Below are positions 18,219-26,007 of a DNA stretch of 47,341 nucleotides, one piece after another. How positions within the stretch are numbered: position 1 is the first letter of the stretch; every line of letters begins with the position of its first letter. Made by a program: the position numbers and the translations under genes. The notes under the pieces were generated by a model. It did not search any database, was not told the origin of the DNA, and saw nothing but the letters and a program-made list of their open reading frames with translations. Origin of the DNA: Curvibacter sp. (GTDB taxonomy: Bacteria > Pseudomonadota > Gammaproteobacteria > Burkholderiales > Burkholderiaceae_C). Location of the stretch: NCBI GenBank assembly GCA_019233055.1, contig JAFAMV010000203.1:1-47341 (forward strand), read 5' to 3'.

Positions 18219-18975
18219 ACGGCGCCTGCGGATCCATCAGCTTTCGCAGCATGCCCTCCGGGTTGCCCAGAAAGTCTCTTGTGACCTTGAAATGCTCGGT
18301 GTCTTGGTAGGCGATCGGAGAGATGCCGTCTTTGCTGCAAGAGTAGATGAGCGATTCGGGGTAGGCCATCAAGATGGGCGAGTGGGTGGCGATGATGAAC
18401 TGCGAGTCATCGAGGATGAGTTCGTGCATCCGTGACAGGACCGCAAGCTGTCGTTGGGGTGACAGGGCGGCTTCGGGTTCGTCGAGGAGGTAGAGGCCCT
18501 GGCCTCCAAACCGCTTCGTCATCAAGGCCATGAAAGACTCGCCATGAGATTGCTCGTGCAAGGATCGGCCGCCATACGAATCGATGACGGGTGGGCCGAA
18601 AGCGGGCTCTTCATCCAGATGTTCGATCTCGGTTGCGACATTGAAAAAGCTCTCTGCGCGCAGAAAGAAGCCGTCCCGGGGCCGTCGAAACCCCTTGGCC
18701 ACGCGAAGGAACTCATGAAGTTCCGAGTGCGAGCCGCGGGTGCCGAAGCGAAAGTTCCGGCTCCCGCCTTCTGCATTGAAGCCCAGCGAGACCGCGACGG
18801 CTTCCAGCAGCGTTGATTTTCCTGAACCGTTCTCGCCCACGAAGTAGGTGACCTTCGGGTGCAGGTCGATGCTTTCAAGGGCATGGACGGCCGGGAGGCA
18901 GAAGGGATAGCGATCAAATGAATCGACCTTGTCGCGGCGCAGGCTGATGCGTTGGACGTACTGAGAGGAAATCAT
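18217..18975 (-). CDS. AAA family ATPase (ABC/OLD-like, stand-alone)
   Basis: A 252-residue predicted ATPase with Walker A GENGSGKST (47-55), a signature-like SHGESFM, Walker B GLYLLDEPEAALSP and the H-loop ATHSP. This is the ABC-type ATPase core seen in SMC/RecF/OLD-related proteins, without a coiled-coil insertion or nuclease domain. Stand-alone members are common and of unknown function; some belong to phage-defence or toxin systems, but no nuclease or partner gene is adjacent here. The gene on the right is a divergent YheO-type regulator and the one on the left a convergent LysR gene, so it is probably monocistronic. Confidence 0.88.
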   Translation of the reverse strand: MISSQYVQRISLRRDKVDSFDRYPFCLPAVHALESIDLHPKVTYFVGENGSGKSTLLEAVAVSLGFNAEGGSRNFRFGTRGSHSELHEFLRVAKGFRRPRDGFFLRAESFFNVATEIEHLDEEPAFGPPVIDSYGGRSLHEQSHGESFMALMTKRFGGQGLYLLDEPEAALSPQRQLAVLSRMHELILDDSQFIIATHSPILMAYPESLIYSCSKDGISPIAYQDTEHFKVTRDFLGNPEGMLRKLMDPQAP

Positions 18976-19097
18976 GACGCTGACTGGTGGATGGATCGCG
19001 GTCTGTCATTCGGGGGAGATTCGAGAATCATGCCACCCCAGCAAACGGACTCTGTCCATGCCCTGGCAACGGGCTTGTGTTTGCGATTTATTTTACA

Positions 19098-19112
19098 AAT
19101 TATCCAATAATT
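19098..19112. promoter_or_regulatory. AT-rich palindrome upstream of the YheO-type regulator
   Basis: AATTAT-CCA-ATAATT is a perfect six-base inverted repeat in an AT-rich island that contrasts with the GC-rich surroundings. It lies 35 bases before the regulator start and 123 bases before the divergent ATPase gene. Likely an operator and promoter region; the protein that binds it is not known. Confidence 0.45.
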
Positions 19113-19146
19113 GACAAATAATATCGTTGCCGCGACACTCCGCCAC

Positions 19147-19776
19147 ATGCCCAAAAAGACCCCCGAGCAACAGCAGCTGCTGTCCCAGGTGCAGCAGATC
19201 GCCGATGGCCTGGCCCAGACCTTTGCACCCTTCACCGAGGTGGTGGTCCATGATCTGCTGGATCCGGCACATGCGGTCCTGGCGGTCCACAACAACCTGT
19301 CGGGACGCCGTGTCGGCGACCCGGCCACCGAGCTGGGACTGGCGCGCATCCTGGACTCCGATCATGCGCAGGTCATCGCCAACTATCCCAACCGCTTCGC
19401 CGACGGCCGACAGGTCAAGAGCAGCTCGATCGGCATCAAGGATTCCGAGGGGCGCTATGTGGCGGCCCTGTGCCTGAATGTCGACCTGACCCTGTTCCAG
19501 GGCTTCCAGAGTGCGCTGACCCGGTTCACCGCGACCGAGGGCGCCACCCCGGTCAAGGAGTCGCTCGACCCCGCGGGTGCCGACGGCATCCGCGCCCGCA
19601 TCGACGCGTTCGCCGCGCGCATGGCGGCCACGCCCCGCACGCTCAAGGCCGAAGATCGGCGCAGCCTGATGAAAGAGCTGAAGTCGGCCGGCATGCTGGA
19701 GTGGCGCCGCTCGATGGACACCATCGCCGCGCATCTCGGGGTGTCGCGCGCCACGGTGTACAGCGATGCGAAATGA
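19147..19776 (+). CDS. YheO/DauR-family regulator (PAS plus HTH)
   Basis: A 209-residue protein. The N-terminal YheO-like PAS domain is recognised by the PFTEVVVHDLLDP motif and the SSSIGIKDSEGRYVAALCLNVD motif. The C-terminal HTH includes WRRSMDTIAAHLGVSRATVYSD. The family includes DauR, the repressor of D-arginine catabolism in Pseudomonas; members often sit beside amino-acid or PLP-enzyme genes. Here the next gene, 78 bases downstream, is a threonine dehydratase-like PLP enzyme, so the regulator probably controls that gene. The ATG at 19147 is preferred over TTG 19111, which lies inside the AT-rich operator region. Confidence 0.88.
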   Translation: MPKKTPEQQQLLSQVQQIADGLAQTFAPFTEVVVHDLLDPAHAVLAVHNNLSGRRVGDPATELGLARILDSDHAQVIANYPNRFADGRQVKSSSIGIKDSEGRYVAALCLNVDLTLFQGFQSALTRFTATEGATPVKESLDPAGADGIRARIDAFAARMAATPRTLKAEDRRSLMKELKSAGMLEWRRSMDTIAAHLGVSRATVYSDAK

Positions 19777-19854
19777 GGCCGACGCCCCCACGCGGCTGGC
19801 GCAGACCGGTCTCGCCATCGCCTTTGATTCCTCTCCCTCGAAAGTCCAACGCCC

Positions 19855-20817
19855 ATGACCCAGCTTCCCACCTACGACGACGTGGTCGCCGCCGCCACAC
19901 GCCTGGCCGGCCACGCCCACAAGACCCCGGTCCTGACCTCGCGCACGGTCGACGAAGAGTTCGGCGCCCAGGTCTTCTTCAAGTGTGAGAACTACCAGCG
20001 CATGGGGGCTTTCAAGTTCCGCGGCGCCTTCAATGCGCTGTCCAGGTTCAGCCCCGAGCAGCGCCGCGCCGGCGTGGTGGCGTTCTCGTCCGGCAACCAT
20101 GCCCAGGCCATCGCACTGTCGGCCCGGCTGCTGGGCATGCCCGCCACCATCGTGATGCCGCAGGATGCGCCGGCCGCCAAGATCGCCGCCACCCGGGGCT
20201 ATGGCGGCCGCGTGGTGCTCTACGACCGCTACACCGAGGACCGCGAGCAGATCGGCCGCACCCTGGCCGAGCAGCACGGGCTGACGTTGATCCCGCCCTA
20301 CGACCACCCGGATGTGCTGTGCGGGCAGGGCACGGCGGTGAAAGAACTGTTCGAAGAGGTCGGTCCCCTGGATGCCTTGTTCGTGCCGCTGGGCGGCGGC
20401 GGCCTGCTGTCGGGTTCGGCCCTCAGCACGCGCGCACTCTCGCCCGACTGCCGGCTCTACGGTGTCGAGCCCGAAGCCGGCAACGACGGCCAGCGCTCGC
20501 TGCGCAGCGGCGGCATCGTCCACATCGACACGCCCAAGACCATCGCGGACGGCGCACAGACCCAGCACCTGGGCCAGATCACCTTCGCGATCATCCGCCG
20601 CGATGTGACCGACATCCTCACTGCCACGGATGCCGAACTGGTCGATTGCATGGGCTTTTTCGCCAGCCGCATGAAGACCTTCGTCGAGCCGACCGGCTGC
20701 CTGCCCTTGGCCGCAGCCCGCCAGCGCAAGGCCGAGCTTCGAGGCCAACGGGTCGGCATTCTGGTGAGCGGGGGCAATGTCGATCTGGCCCGCTTTGCCA
20801 GCCTGGTCGGGGGGTGA
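19855..20817 (+). CDS. Threonine dehydratase/serine racemase-like PLP lyase (probable threo-3-hydroxyaspartate ammonia-lyase)
   Basis: A 320-residue fold-type II PLP enzyme. The Schiff-base Lys is K54 in GAFKFRGA; the substrate loop is SSGNHAQ (78-84); the phosphate-binding Gly loop is GGGGL (179-183); and a terminal SGGNVD replaces the regulatory domain of biosynthetic threonine dehydratases. Length and motifs place it with serine racemase and threo-3-hydroxy-L-aspartate ammonia-lyase, which forms oxaloacetate and ammonia. Catabolic L-threonine deaminase activity cannot be excluded. The linked YheO-type regulator supports a role in amino-acid catabolism. Confidence 0.85.
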   Translation: MTQLPTYDDVVAAATRLAGHAHKTPVLTSRTVDEEFGAQVFFKCENYQRMGAFKFRGAFNALSRFSPEQRRAGVVAFSSGNHAQAIALSARLLGMPATIVMPQDAPAAKIAATRGYGGRVVLYDRYTEDREQIGRTLAEQHGLTLIPPYDHPDVLCGQGTAVKELFEEVGPLDALFVPLGGGGLLSGSALSTRALSPDCRLYGVEPEAGNDGQRSLRSGGIVHIDTPKTIADGAQTQHLGQITFAIIRRDVTDILTATDAELVDCMGFFASRMKTFVEPTGCLPLAAARQRKAELRGQRVGILVSGGNVDLARFASLVGG

Positions 20818-21027
20818 TCGTGGGGCTGCGCCCTGATCCGTCGGGGGCGTGAGCGCTGCGCGTGGGCTGCGTGGGCGGGCACCCTGCGGGTCCATGGCCT
20901 GTCCCGCTCGCGGCAGCCAACCGTCATTTCGCGCCGGCCGGCGCCACCCGGTCGCATCGGTGTCGCCCGGCCGCCAGGGCATTTCTAGAGTCTGGGCCTG
21001 ATCCACTCCAGCCCTCTCGGGAGCCCC

Positions 21028-22578
21028 ATGAAAACCCCCACTGCTCATTCGCCCCATCCCGCCTGGTCGCGGCGTGGCTGCCTGCAGACCCTGGCCGCCG
21101 CTGGCGGACTGCTGTCCCTCGGTGCCCATGCGCTGCCCGAACCCACCGATGCCTGGCTGGAGGGCTTTGAGGCCATGCGCCCGCGCCGGCCCTGGCTCAT
21201 GGGGTACGAGGGAGTCCAGGCGGATGTGCCCGCCATGGATCTGCAGCTGCGAGGGCGCTGGCCGGCCGACCTGCGCGGGCGTCTGTACCGCAACGGCCCG
21301 GCGCGGCATTCCCTGGGGGGTGTGCGCTATCACCACCCCTTCGATGGCGACGGCCTGATCCAGAAGTACCAGATCACGGAGCAGGGCATAGCGCACAGCG
21401 CCCGCTTCGTGCGCACCGCCAAGTTCGAGGCCGACACTGCCGCCGGCCGGCCGGTGCGGGCGGTGTTCGGCACACCGTTGACCGACATCGAACCGCTGCG
21501 GTCGGCCGACTCGATCAATGTGGCCAACACCAGCGTGCTGCCGCTGGCCGGCGAACTGTTAGCCCTCTGGGAAGGGGGCTCGGCCACCCGCCTGGATCCC
21601 GACAGCCTCGACACCCTGGGTCTGAAGACCTGGAGCGAGGACTATGCCGGCATGCCGTTTTCGGCCCATCCGCGGGTGGAGCCCGACGGCAGTCTCTGGA
21701 ATTTCGGCGTGAGCAGCCTGATGGGCATGATGTCCATCTACCGCATCTCCGCGTCGGGCGAGCTGTTGAAGGCCCACACCTTCAAGGTCCCGAAGGTCGC
21801 GATGGTGCATGACTTCGCCGTCACGCAGCGGCATCTGGTCTTCCTGTTGCCGCCGCTGGTGTTCGACGGCGAGCGGGCCCGTCAGGGCGAGCCCTTCCTG
21901 GACTGCCATCGCTGGTCGCCCGAGCTCGGCATGCGCGCCATGGTCATCCCCAAGGACCAGCTGGACCAGGTGCACTGGTTCGATCTGCCCGCCGGCTTCG
22001 TCTTTCACCTCGGCAATGCCTGGGAGCAGGCGGATGGCCGGTTCATCCGCCTCGACTACGTGCGTTCGCCCGACGCCGACTGGGTCTTGCAGGGCATGCG
22101 GGATCTGATGCGCGGCCAGTACCAGCGCCAGCGCGCCGACTACCCGGTGGCCACCCTGCTCGAACTGGACTTGCGCAGCGGTCGGGCGCGGCAGACGCTG
22201 ACCTCCCATATCGCCGAGTTTCCCCGTGTCGATCCCCGCCTGGTGGGGCGCCGCTACCGACAGGTCGTGATGGCGGTCCGACGCCAGGCGCCTGACGAGC
22301 GCCCGGGCTTCGATGCGGTGATGCAGCTGGACGTCGACAGCGGCCGCACCAGCCACTACAGCTATGGCCCCGAGGTGATGGTCGAAGAGCACCTCGTGGT
22401 GCCCGGTCGCCAGGGCCCGGGTCGGGGCTGGATCGTCGGCACCGCCTTGGACCTGCGCCAGCAGGCGATGCTGCTGTCGGTCTTCCAGTCGGACCGCCTC
22501 GCCGACGGGCCCGTGGCGCAGGCCACCCTGCCCAGGGTCATGCCGCTGGGTTTGCACGCGCAGTTCCTGCCCTCCTGA
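21028..22578 (+). CDS. Carotenoid oxygenase family protein with Tat-like leader
   Basis: A 516-residue protein of the RPE65/apocarotenoid dioxygenase family, a seven-bladed propeller with Fe(II) held by four His. Family landmarks are RGRLYRNGPARHS, HHPFDGDGLI, AHPRVEPDGSLWNFG, MVHDFAVTQRHLVF, FVFHLGNAWEQ and a final HAQFLP. It cleaves carotenoid or stilbene-type double bonds in known members. The first 40 residues contain SRRGCLQTLAAAGGLLSLGAHA, a twin-arginine-like export signal, which would place the enzyme in the periplasm. The neighbour on the right is a convergent MerR gene one base away. The substrate is not predictable. GGGAG precedes the ATG. Confidence 0.9.
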   Translation: MKTPTAHSPHPAWSRRGCLQTLAAAGGLLSLGAHALPEPTDAWLEGFEAMRPRRPWLMGYEGVQADVPAMDLQLRGRWPADLRGRLYRNGPARHSLGGVRYHHPFDGDGLIQKYQITEQGIAHSARFVRTAKFEADTAAGRPVRAVFGTPLTDIEPLRSADSINVANTSVLPLAGELLALWEGGSATRLDPDSLDTLGLKTWSEDYAGMPFSAHPRVEPDGSLWNFGVSSLMGMMSIYRISASGELLKAHTFKVPKVAMVHDFAVTQRHLVFLLPPLVFDGERARQGEPFLDCHRWSPELGMRAMVIPKDQLDQVHWFDLPAGFVFHLGNAWEQADGRFIRLDYVRSPDADWVLQGMRDLMRGQYQRQRADYPVATLLELDLRSGRARQTLTSHIAEFPRVDPRLVGRRYRQVVMAVRRQAPDERPGFDAVMQLDVDSGRTSHYSYGPEVMVEEHLVVPGRQGPGRGWIVGTALDLRQQAMLLSVFQSDRLADGPVAQATLPRVMPLGLHAQFLPS

Positions 22579-22579
22579 G

Positions 22580-23038
22580 TCATCTGGGCGCCGGCGCGTC
22601 CGGCTGCGGTGGCGGCAGGTCCGAACCCGGCGCCTCATGCGCCTTCAGTTGCGCCAGCACCCATTGGGCGCGGTCCGAGCAGTCCATCTCCTCGGGGCGG
22701 TTCCTGACGCTGTCGATGGCCAGCAGCAGTTGCGCCCTGGTCGCGACCAGGCGCTGTTGCAGGGCTTCGATGTCGGCGAGCCTGCGTTCCAGGCTGGCCA
22801 GAAGCTCCTGGTGCTGCCAGTGGCCCTGGCTGCTCGGCAGCAGGCTGCGGATGTCCTCCAGTGCGAAGCCGGCGTTCTGGGCGCCGATGATGATCTCGAG
22901 CGTCTTCAGGGTCTGCGGTCCGTAGTCGCGGTAGCCGTTCTCCTGGCGCGCCACACCCTGGATCAGGCCGCTGGCCTCGTAGAAGCGGATGCGCGAAGGC
23001 GTCAGGCCGCTGCGCCTGGCCAGTTCACCGATTTTCAT
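22580..23038 (-). CDS. MerR-family transcriptional regulator
   Basis: A 152-residue MerR protein. The N-terminal winged HTH reads MKIGELARRSGLTPSRIRFYEASGL, followed by a dimerising coiled coil (about 75-115) rich in Leu, Glu and Arg. The C-terminal effector region has one Cys (about residue 121, in EEMDCSD) and ends in a Pro-rich tail. No metal-binding Cys pattern of the MerR/ZntR/CueR type is present, so it more likely senses an organic or oxidative signal. It is divergent from the flavin oxidoreductase gene, whose promoter has the 19-base spacer typical of MerR control. Confidence 0.92.
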   Translation of the reverse strand: MKIGELARRSGLTPSRIRFYEASGLIQGVARQENGYRDYGPQTLKTLEIIIGAQNAGFALEDIRSLLPSSQGHWQHQELLASLERRLADIEALQQRLVATRAQLLLAIDSVRNRPEEMDCSDRAQWVLAQLKAHEAPGSDLPPPQPDAPAPR

Positions 23039-23056
23039 GGGGGGCTCCGATGTGGC

Positions 23057-23088
23057 TTGACTTTAAAGTTGACTTCAATCTTAGAGTC
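23057..23088 (+). promoter_or_regulatory. MerR-type promoter/operator with 19-bp spacer
   Basis: -35 TTGACT (23057-23062) and -10 TAGAGT (23082-23087) are 19 bases apart, the over-long spacing that MerR regulators correct by untwisting DNA. An imperfect dyad spans 23059-23088 (GACTnTAAnnTTGA and its mirror, 11 of 15 positions), lying across the spacer as in known MerR operators. It should drive the flavin oxidoreductase gene at 23116. Confidence 0.8.
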
Positions 23089-23115
23089 TCGGCATCGTCA
23101 AACCAGGCGCCTGCC

Positions 23116-24351
23116 ATGAACGTCTTCGAACCACTGTTGTTGCCCAATGGGGCCCGCATCCCGAACCGCCTTGCCAAGGCGGCCATGGAAGAGAACCTGG
23201 CCGACCCCGGCCAGGCCCCCTCCGAGGCCCTGATCCAGCTCTACCGCGCCTGGGCACACGGTGGTGCCGGGCTGCTGATCACCGGCAATGTGATGATCGA
23301 CGGTCGGGCCATGACCGGGGCTGGCGGGGTGGTCCTGGAAGATGCGTCGCAACTCGAGCGGTTCAGGCGCTGGGCGCAGGTGGGGCGCGAACAGGGGGCG
23401 CAGTTCTGGATGCAGATCAACCACCCCGGGCGTCAGATGCCGGCCGCCCTCGGACAGGAGACCTGGGCACCGTCCGCCGTGCCGCTGGACCTGGGGAAGA
23501 TGTCCCGGCATTTCAGGGCGCCGCGTGCGATGACCGAGGCGATGATCCAGGAGGTGATCGGGCGGTTTGCGCGCACCGCCGCGCTGAGCGAGCAGGCCGG
23601 CTTCACCGGCGTCGAGATCCACGCCGCGCATGGATACCTGCTGAGCCAGTTCCTGTCTCCGCTGTCCAATCGCCGCAGCGATGCCTGGGGCGGCGTGTTG
23701 GCGAACCGGGCGCGCCTGTTGCTCGAGGTCGTCAAGGCCGTGCGTGCGGCCGTGTCGCCGGGTTTCGCGGTGGCGGTGAAGTTGAATTCCGCCGATTTCC
23801 AACGCGGCGGCTTCAGTGCCGAAGAGGCGCGCGAGGTGGTGCGCATGCTCAACCCGCTCGGGGTCGATCTGGTCGAGCTGTCGGGTGGCAGCTACGAGGC
23901 CCCTGCGATGCAGGGCGAGGCCCGCGACGGCCGCACGCTGGCGCGCGAAGCCTATTTCGTCGACTTCGCCCGCGACATCCGCGCCGTGGCCGCCATGCCT
24001 GTCATGGTGACCGGGGGCATCCGCCGCCTGCCGGTGGCCCGGCAGGTGATCGAGCAGGGGGTCGACATGGTGGGCATGGGCACGGCGTTGGCGATCGACC
24101 CCGGTCTGCCGCGCGACTGGCGCTCGGGCAAAGCCAGCGAGCCCGCCCTGGCGCCGATCCGCTGGAAGAACAAGCCGCTGGCCTCCCTGGCCAGCATGGC
24201 CACCGTGCGCTTCCAGTTGAACCGACTCAGCAGGGGGCAGGGCACCCAGCCCGCCGTCTCGCCGCTGCGCGCACTGCTTTTGCAGCAGATCTGCGATGTC
24301 CGCCGTGTGCGGCGTTATCAGCGATGGGTGGCCGGGCGGCGTGCGGCCTGA
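23116..24351 (+). CDS. NADH:flavin oxidoreductase (old yellow enzyme-like TIM barrel)
   Basis: A 411-residue FMN enzyme. Features are the N-terminal LLPNGARIPNRLAKAAM, the NHPGRQ motif that positions the active-site His/Asn region, EIHAAHGYLLSQFLSP, and the phosphate-binding VMVTGGIRR and MVGMGTALA segments. This NADH oxidase/OYE branch reduces alpha,beta-unsaturated carbonyls or related electrophiles. The C-terminal 60 residues (KNKPLASLASM and so on) are an extension found in some single-domain members; there is no Fe-S/FAD half as in dienoyl-CoA reductase. The ATG at 23116 lies just behind a MerR-type promoter. Control by the divergent MerR suggests induction by an electrophile or aromatic compound; that is inference. 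Confidence 0.9.
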   Translation: MNVFEPLLLPNGARIPNRLAKAAMEENLADPGQAPSEALIQLYRAWAHGGAGLLITGNVMIDGRAMTGAGGVVLEDASQLERFRRWAQVGREQGAQFWMQINHPGRQMPAALGQETWAPSAVPLDLGKMSRHFRAPRAMTEAMIQEVIGRFARTAALSEQAGFTGVEIHAAHGYLLSQFLSPLSNRRSDAWGGVLANRARLLLEVVKAVRAAVSPGFAVAVKLNSADFQRGGFSAEEAREVVRMLNPLGVDLVELSGGSYEAPAMQGEARDGRTLAREAYFVDFARDIRAVAAMPVMVTGGIRRLPVARQVIEQGVDMVGMGTALAIDPGLPRDWRSGKASEPALAPIRWKNKPLASLASMATVRFQLNRLSRGQGTQPAVSPLRALLLQQICDVRRVRRYQRWVAGRRAA

Positions 24352-24353
24352 GG

Positions 24354-24377
24354 CAGGCACCTATGGCCCCGTGCCTG
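24354..24377. terminator. Hairpin between convergent genes (no T-run)
   Basis: CAGGCAC (24354-24360) and GTGCCTG (24371-24377) form a seven-base stem with a ten-base loop between the flavin oxidoreductase gene and the convergent aquaporin gene. No T-tract follows, so it may be only a 3'-end stabilising hairpin or a weak bidirectional terminator. Confidence 0.35.
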
Positions 24378-24417
24378 TTCCGATGACCGAGGGCTGGCGA
24401 AGAGCACTTCCAGGCCC

Positions 24418-25104
24418 TCACCCGGTGCCATCGGACGGCTCATCACGGACCCGGTCCCTGATCGGAGCCAGCAGTCCATGGAGCACCAGCCCCAGTGCCG
24501 CACCGGCCGACTCGGCACCGACGAAACCGGGAACGCTGGCAGGCGCAATGCCTGCGAAGGTGTCGGTGAACATGCGCCCGAATGCCGCAGCCGGGTTGGC
24601 AAACGATGTCGATGATGTGAACCAGTAGGCCGCACCGATGTAGGCCGCCACCAGGGGCGCAACACGCGCTGCGGGGGCCCGGAGGATCACCAGCACAAGG
24701 CCGGCGGTGGCGACGGCTTCGGCCAGCCATTGGCCGGCTCCGGTGCGCACCTTGGTGGACCATTGCAGGATGCCCAGGTCGAACATCGCATGGGCCAGCC
24801 AGGCACCGAGCAAGGCGCCCAGCAGTTGCGCCAGCACATAGGGCAGCCAGAGCGACCACGACAGCTCGCCTCGCCAGGCCATGACTGTGGACACGGCCGG
24901 ATTGAAGTGCGCTCCGCTGACCGGGCCGAACACCTCGATCAGGGTGTAGAGGCCGCCCACGGTGGCCAGGGTGTTGGCCAGCAGGGCGATCGCCACGTTG
25001 CCGCCCGCAAGCCTCTCGGCCATGATGCCCGAGCCGATCACGATGGCCAGCAACAGGGCAGTGCCGAGCATTTCGCAGAGCAGCCTGCGTCCGGTGGTGT
25101 CCAT
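24418..25104 (-). CDS. MIP-family aquaglyceroporin in an ars operon (AqpS-like)
   Basis: A 228-residue channel protein with six predicted helices and two NPA loops: HFNPAVS in the first half and FANPAAAF in the second. It is the last gene of a leftward arsR-arsC-aquaporin cluster. In Sinorhizobium meliloti the ars-linked aquaporin AqpS lets arsenite leave the cell by diffusion after ArsC reduction. The same role is inferred here, because no ArsB or Acr3 pump is in the cluster. The ATG at 25104 has CCAGGAG upstream; a TTG at 25113 overlaps the arsC stop codon. The aromatic/Arg filter has Phe-Gly-Arg after the second NPA loop, as is usual for MIP channels. Confidence 0.88.
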   Translation of the reverse strand: MDTTGRRLLCEMLGTALLLAIVIGSGIMAERLAGGNVAIALLANTLATVGGLYTLIEVFGPVSGAHFNPAVSTVMAWRGELSWSLWLPYVLAQLLGALLGAWLAHAMFDLGILQWSTKVRTGAGQWLAEAVATAGLVLVILRAPAARVAPLVAAYIGAAYWFTSSTSFANPAAAFGRMFTDTFAGIAPASVPGFVGAESAGAALGLVLHGLLAPIRDRVRDEPSDGTG

Positions 25105-25109
25105 GGAGA

Positions 25110-25613
25110 TCAACTCCTGGCGATGCTCAGCAGGGCCTGCTGCAGCTCATCGCGGGACAGGGTGTCCAGAGGCAGGGCCAGCAATTGCAGCATTCGGTAG
25201 CCCATGGCCTGGCGGGTCAGCTCGAAGGCGCGGCGCTTGGCTGCGTCTGTGCCTTCGGCGTTCGAGGGGTCGGGATAGCCCCAGTGCACCTTGACGGGTT
25301 GCCCGGCGCCACCGAAGAACACCGGACAGGTTTCGGCCGCAGCGCTGTCGCACACCGTGATGACGATGGACAGCGGTGGCGCCTGCGGCGTGGTGAACTC
25401 GTCCCAGCTCTTGCTGCGACAGGCTGTGGTGTCGATGCCAGCCTGGCCGAGTGCTTCCATCGCAAAGGGGTTGGGGCGGCCGCTGGGGGCGCTGCCGGCG
25501 CTGTGCGCCTGGACATCCTTGCACAACTGTCGGGCCAGATGGTTGAGCATGCCCTCGGCAAGGAGGCTGCGGGCGGAGTTGTGGGTGCAAAGGATCAGGA
25601 TGTGGTGGGTCAT
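25110..25613 (-). CDS. arsC: Arsenate reductase, low-molecular-weight phosphatase type
   Basis: A 167-residue protein with the P-loop C9-T-H-N-S-A-R15-S at the N terminus and an acidic WGYPDPS loop, the two halves of the LMW-phosphatase active site. Additional Cys in ACRSKS and VCDSAAAETC could serve as the resolving pair of the thioredoxin-coupled mechanism. It reduces arsenate to arsenite. The ATG at 25613 replaces a longer upstream frame that overlaps arsR. Its stop codon lies about six bases before the aquaporin ATG, and arsR ends 11 bases upstream, so the three genes form an operon. Confidence 0.92.
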   Translation of the reverse strand: MTHHILILCTHNSARSLLAEGMLNHLARQLCKDVQAHSAGSAPSGRPNPFAMEALGQAGIDTTACRSKSWDEFTTPQAPPLSIVITVCDSAAAETCPVFFGGAGQPVKVHWGYPDPSNAEGTDAAKRRAFELTRQAMGYRMLQLLALPLDTLSRDELQQALLSIARS

Positions 25614-25623
25614 GGTGAGCTCA

Positions 25624-26007
25624 TCAGCAGGCGGAACCGGCCTGGGGGCCGCAGGCGCTTTCCGGGTTCTGATCAAGGGCAGGGGCAGGGGTAGGGGTAG
25701 GGGTAGGGGCGAGCTGGCAGGGCCGGCCCTCGCAACAGTTCTCGCTCAGGTAGGCCAGCAACCCATTCATCTGGTGGAATTCGGCGCGGTAGATCAGGCG
25801 GCGCCCGTCACGCTCCTGGGTGATCAGGCCTGCATGGGTCAATTCCTTGAGATGGAAGGACAGCGAGGTGGCGGACACTTCCAGCCGGTCGGTCAAGTCC
25901 CCGGGCGTCAGCCCACCCGGCCCCGCCACCACCAGGGCCCGGAACACGCGCAGGCGCACCGGCTGGGCGAGGGCGGCGAGCGCTTTGACGACATCTTTTT
26001 CTTCCAT
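25624..26007 (-). CDS. arsR: ArsR/SmtB-family arsenic-responsive repressor
   Basis: A 127-residue winged-helix repressor. The core HTH is LEVSATSLSFHLKELTHAGLI (residues about 42-62) followed by a wing with RRLIYRAEF. Candidate As(III) ligands are C91, C92 and C97 (ENCCEGRPC), with C119 and C127 in the tail. This C-terminal placing of the Cys resembles ArsR types from Acidithiobacillus and Corynebacterium and differs from the ELCVCD type of E. coli. Residues about 101-110 are an unusual Pro-Thr/Pro-Ala repeat. The start codon lies within a perfect operator palindrome, and no Shine-Dalgarno is present, suggesting a leaderless message and tight autorepression. Confidence 0.9.
   Translation of the reverse strand: MEEKDVVKALAALAQPVRLRVFRALVVAGPGGLTPGDLTDRLEVSATSLSFHLKELTHAGLITQERDGRRLIYRAEFHQMNGLLAYLSENCCEGRPCQLAPTPTPTPAPALDQNPESACGPQAGSAC
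25681..25710 (-). repeat. Five tandem 6-base units in arsR
   Basis: Five units of AGGGGY run head to tail (AGGGGC, three AGGGGT, AGGGGC on the plus strand). They keep the arsR frame and encode the Pro-Thr/Pro-Ala stretch near its C terminus. Such hexamer repeats can change copy number without breaking the frame. Confidence 0.85.

Noticed and set aside
18217..18975. Phage-defence (OLD or Gabija-like) system around the AAA ATPase
   Set aside because: No TOPRIM or nuclease domain, helicase or methyltransferase is adjacent; the flanks are ordinary regulators.
19093..21396. 767-residue minus-strand frame opposite the YheO-type regulator, PLP lyase and carotenoid oxygenase
   Set aside because: It spans three real genes and their gaps; composition is Gln/Gly/Arg-rich shadow sequence without motifs.
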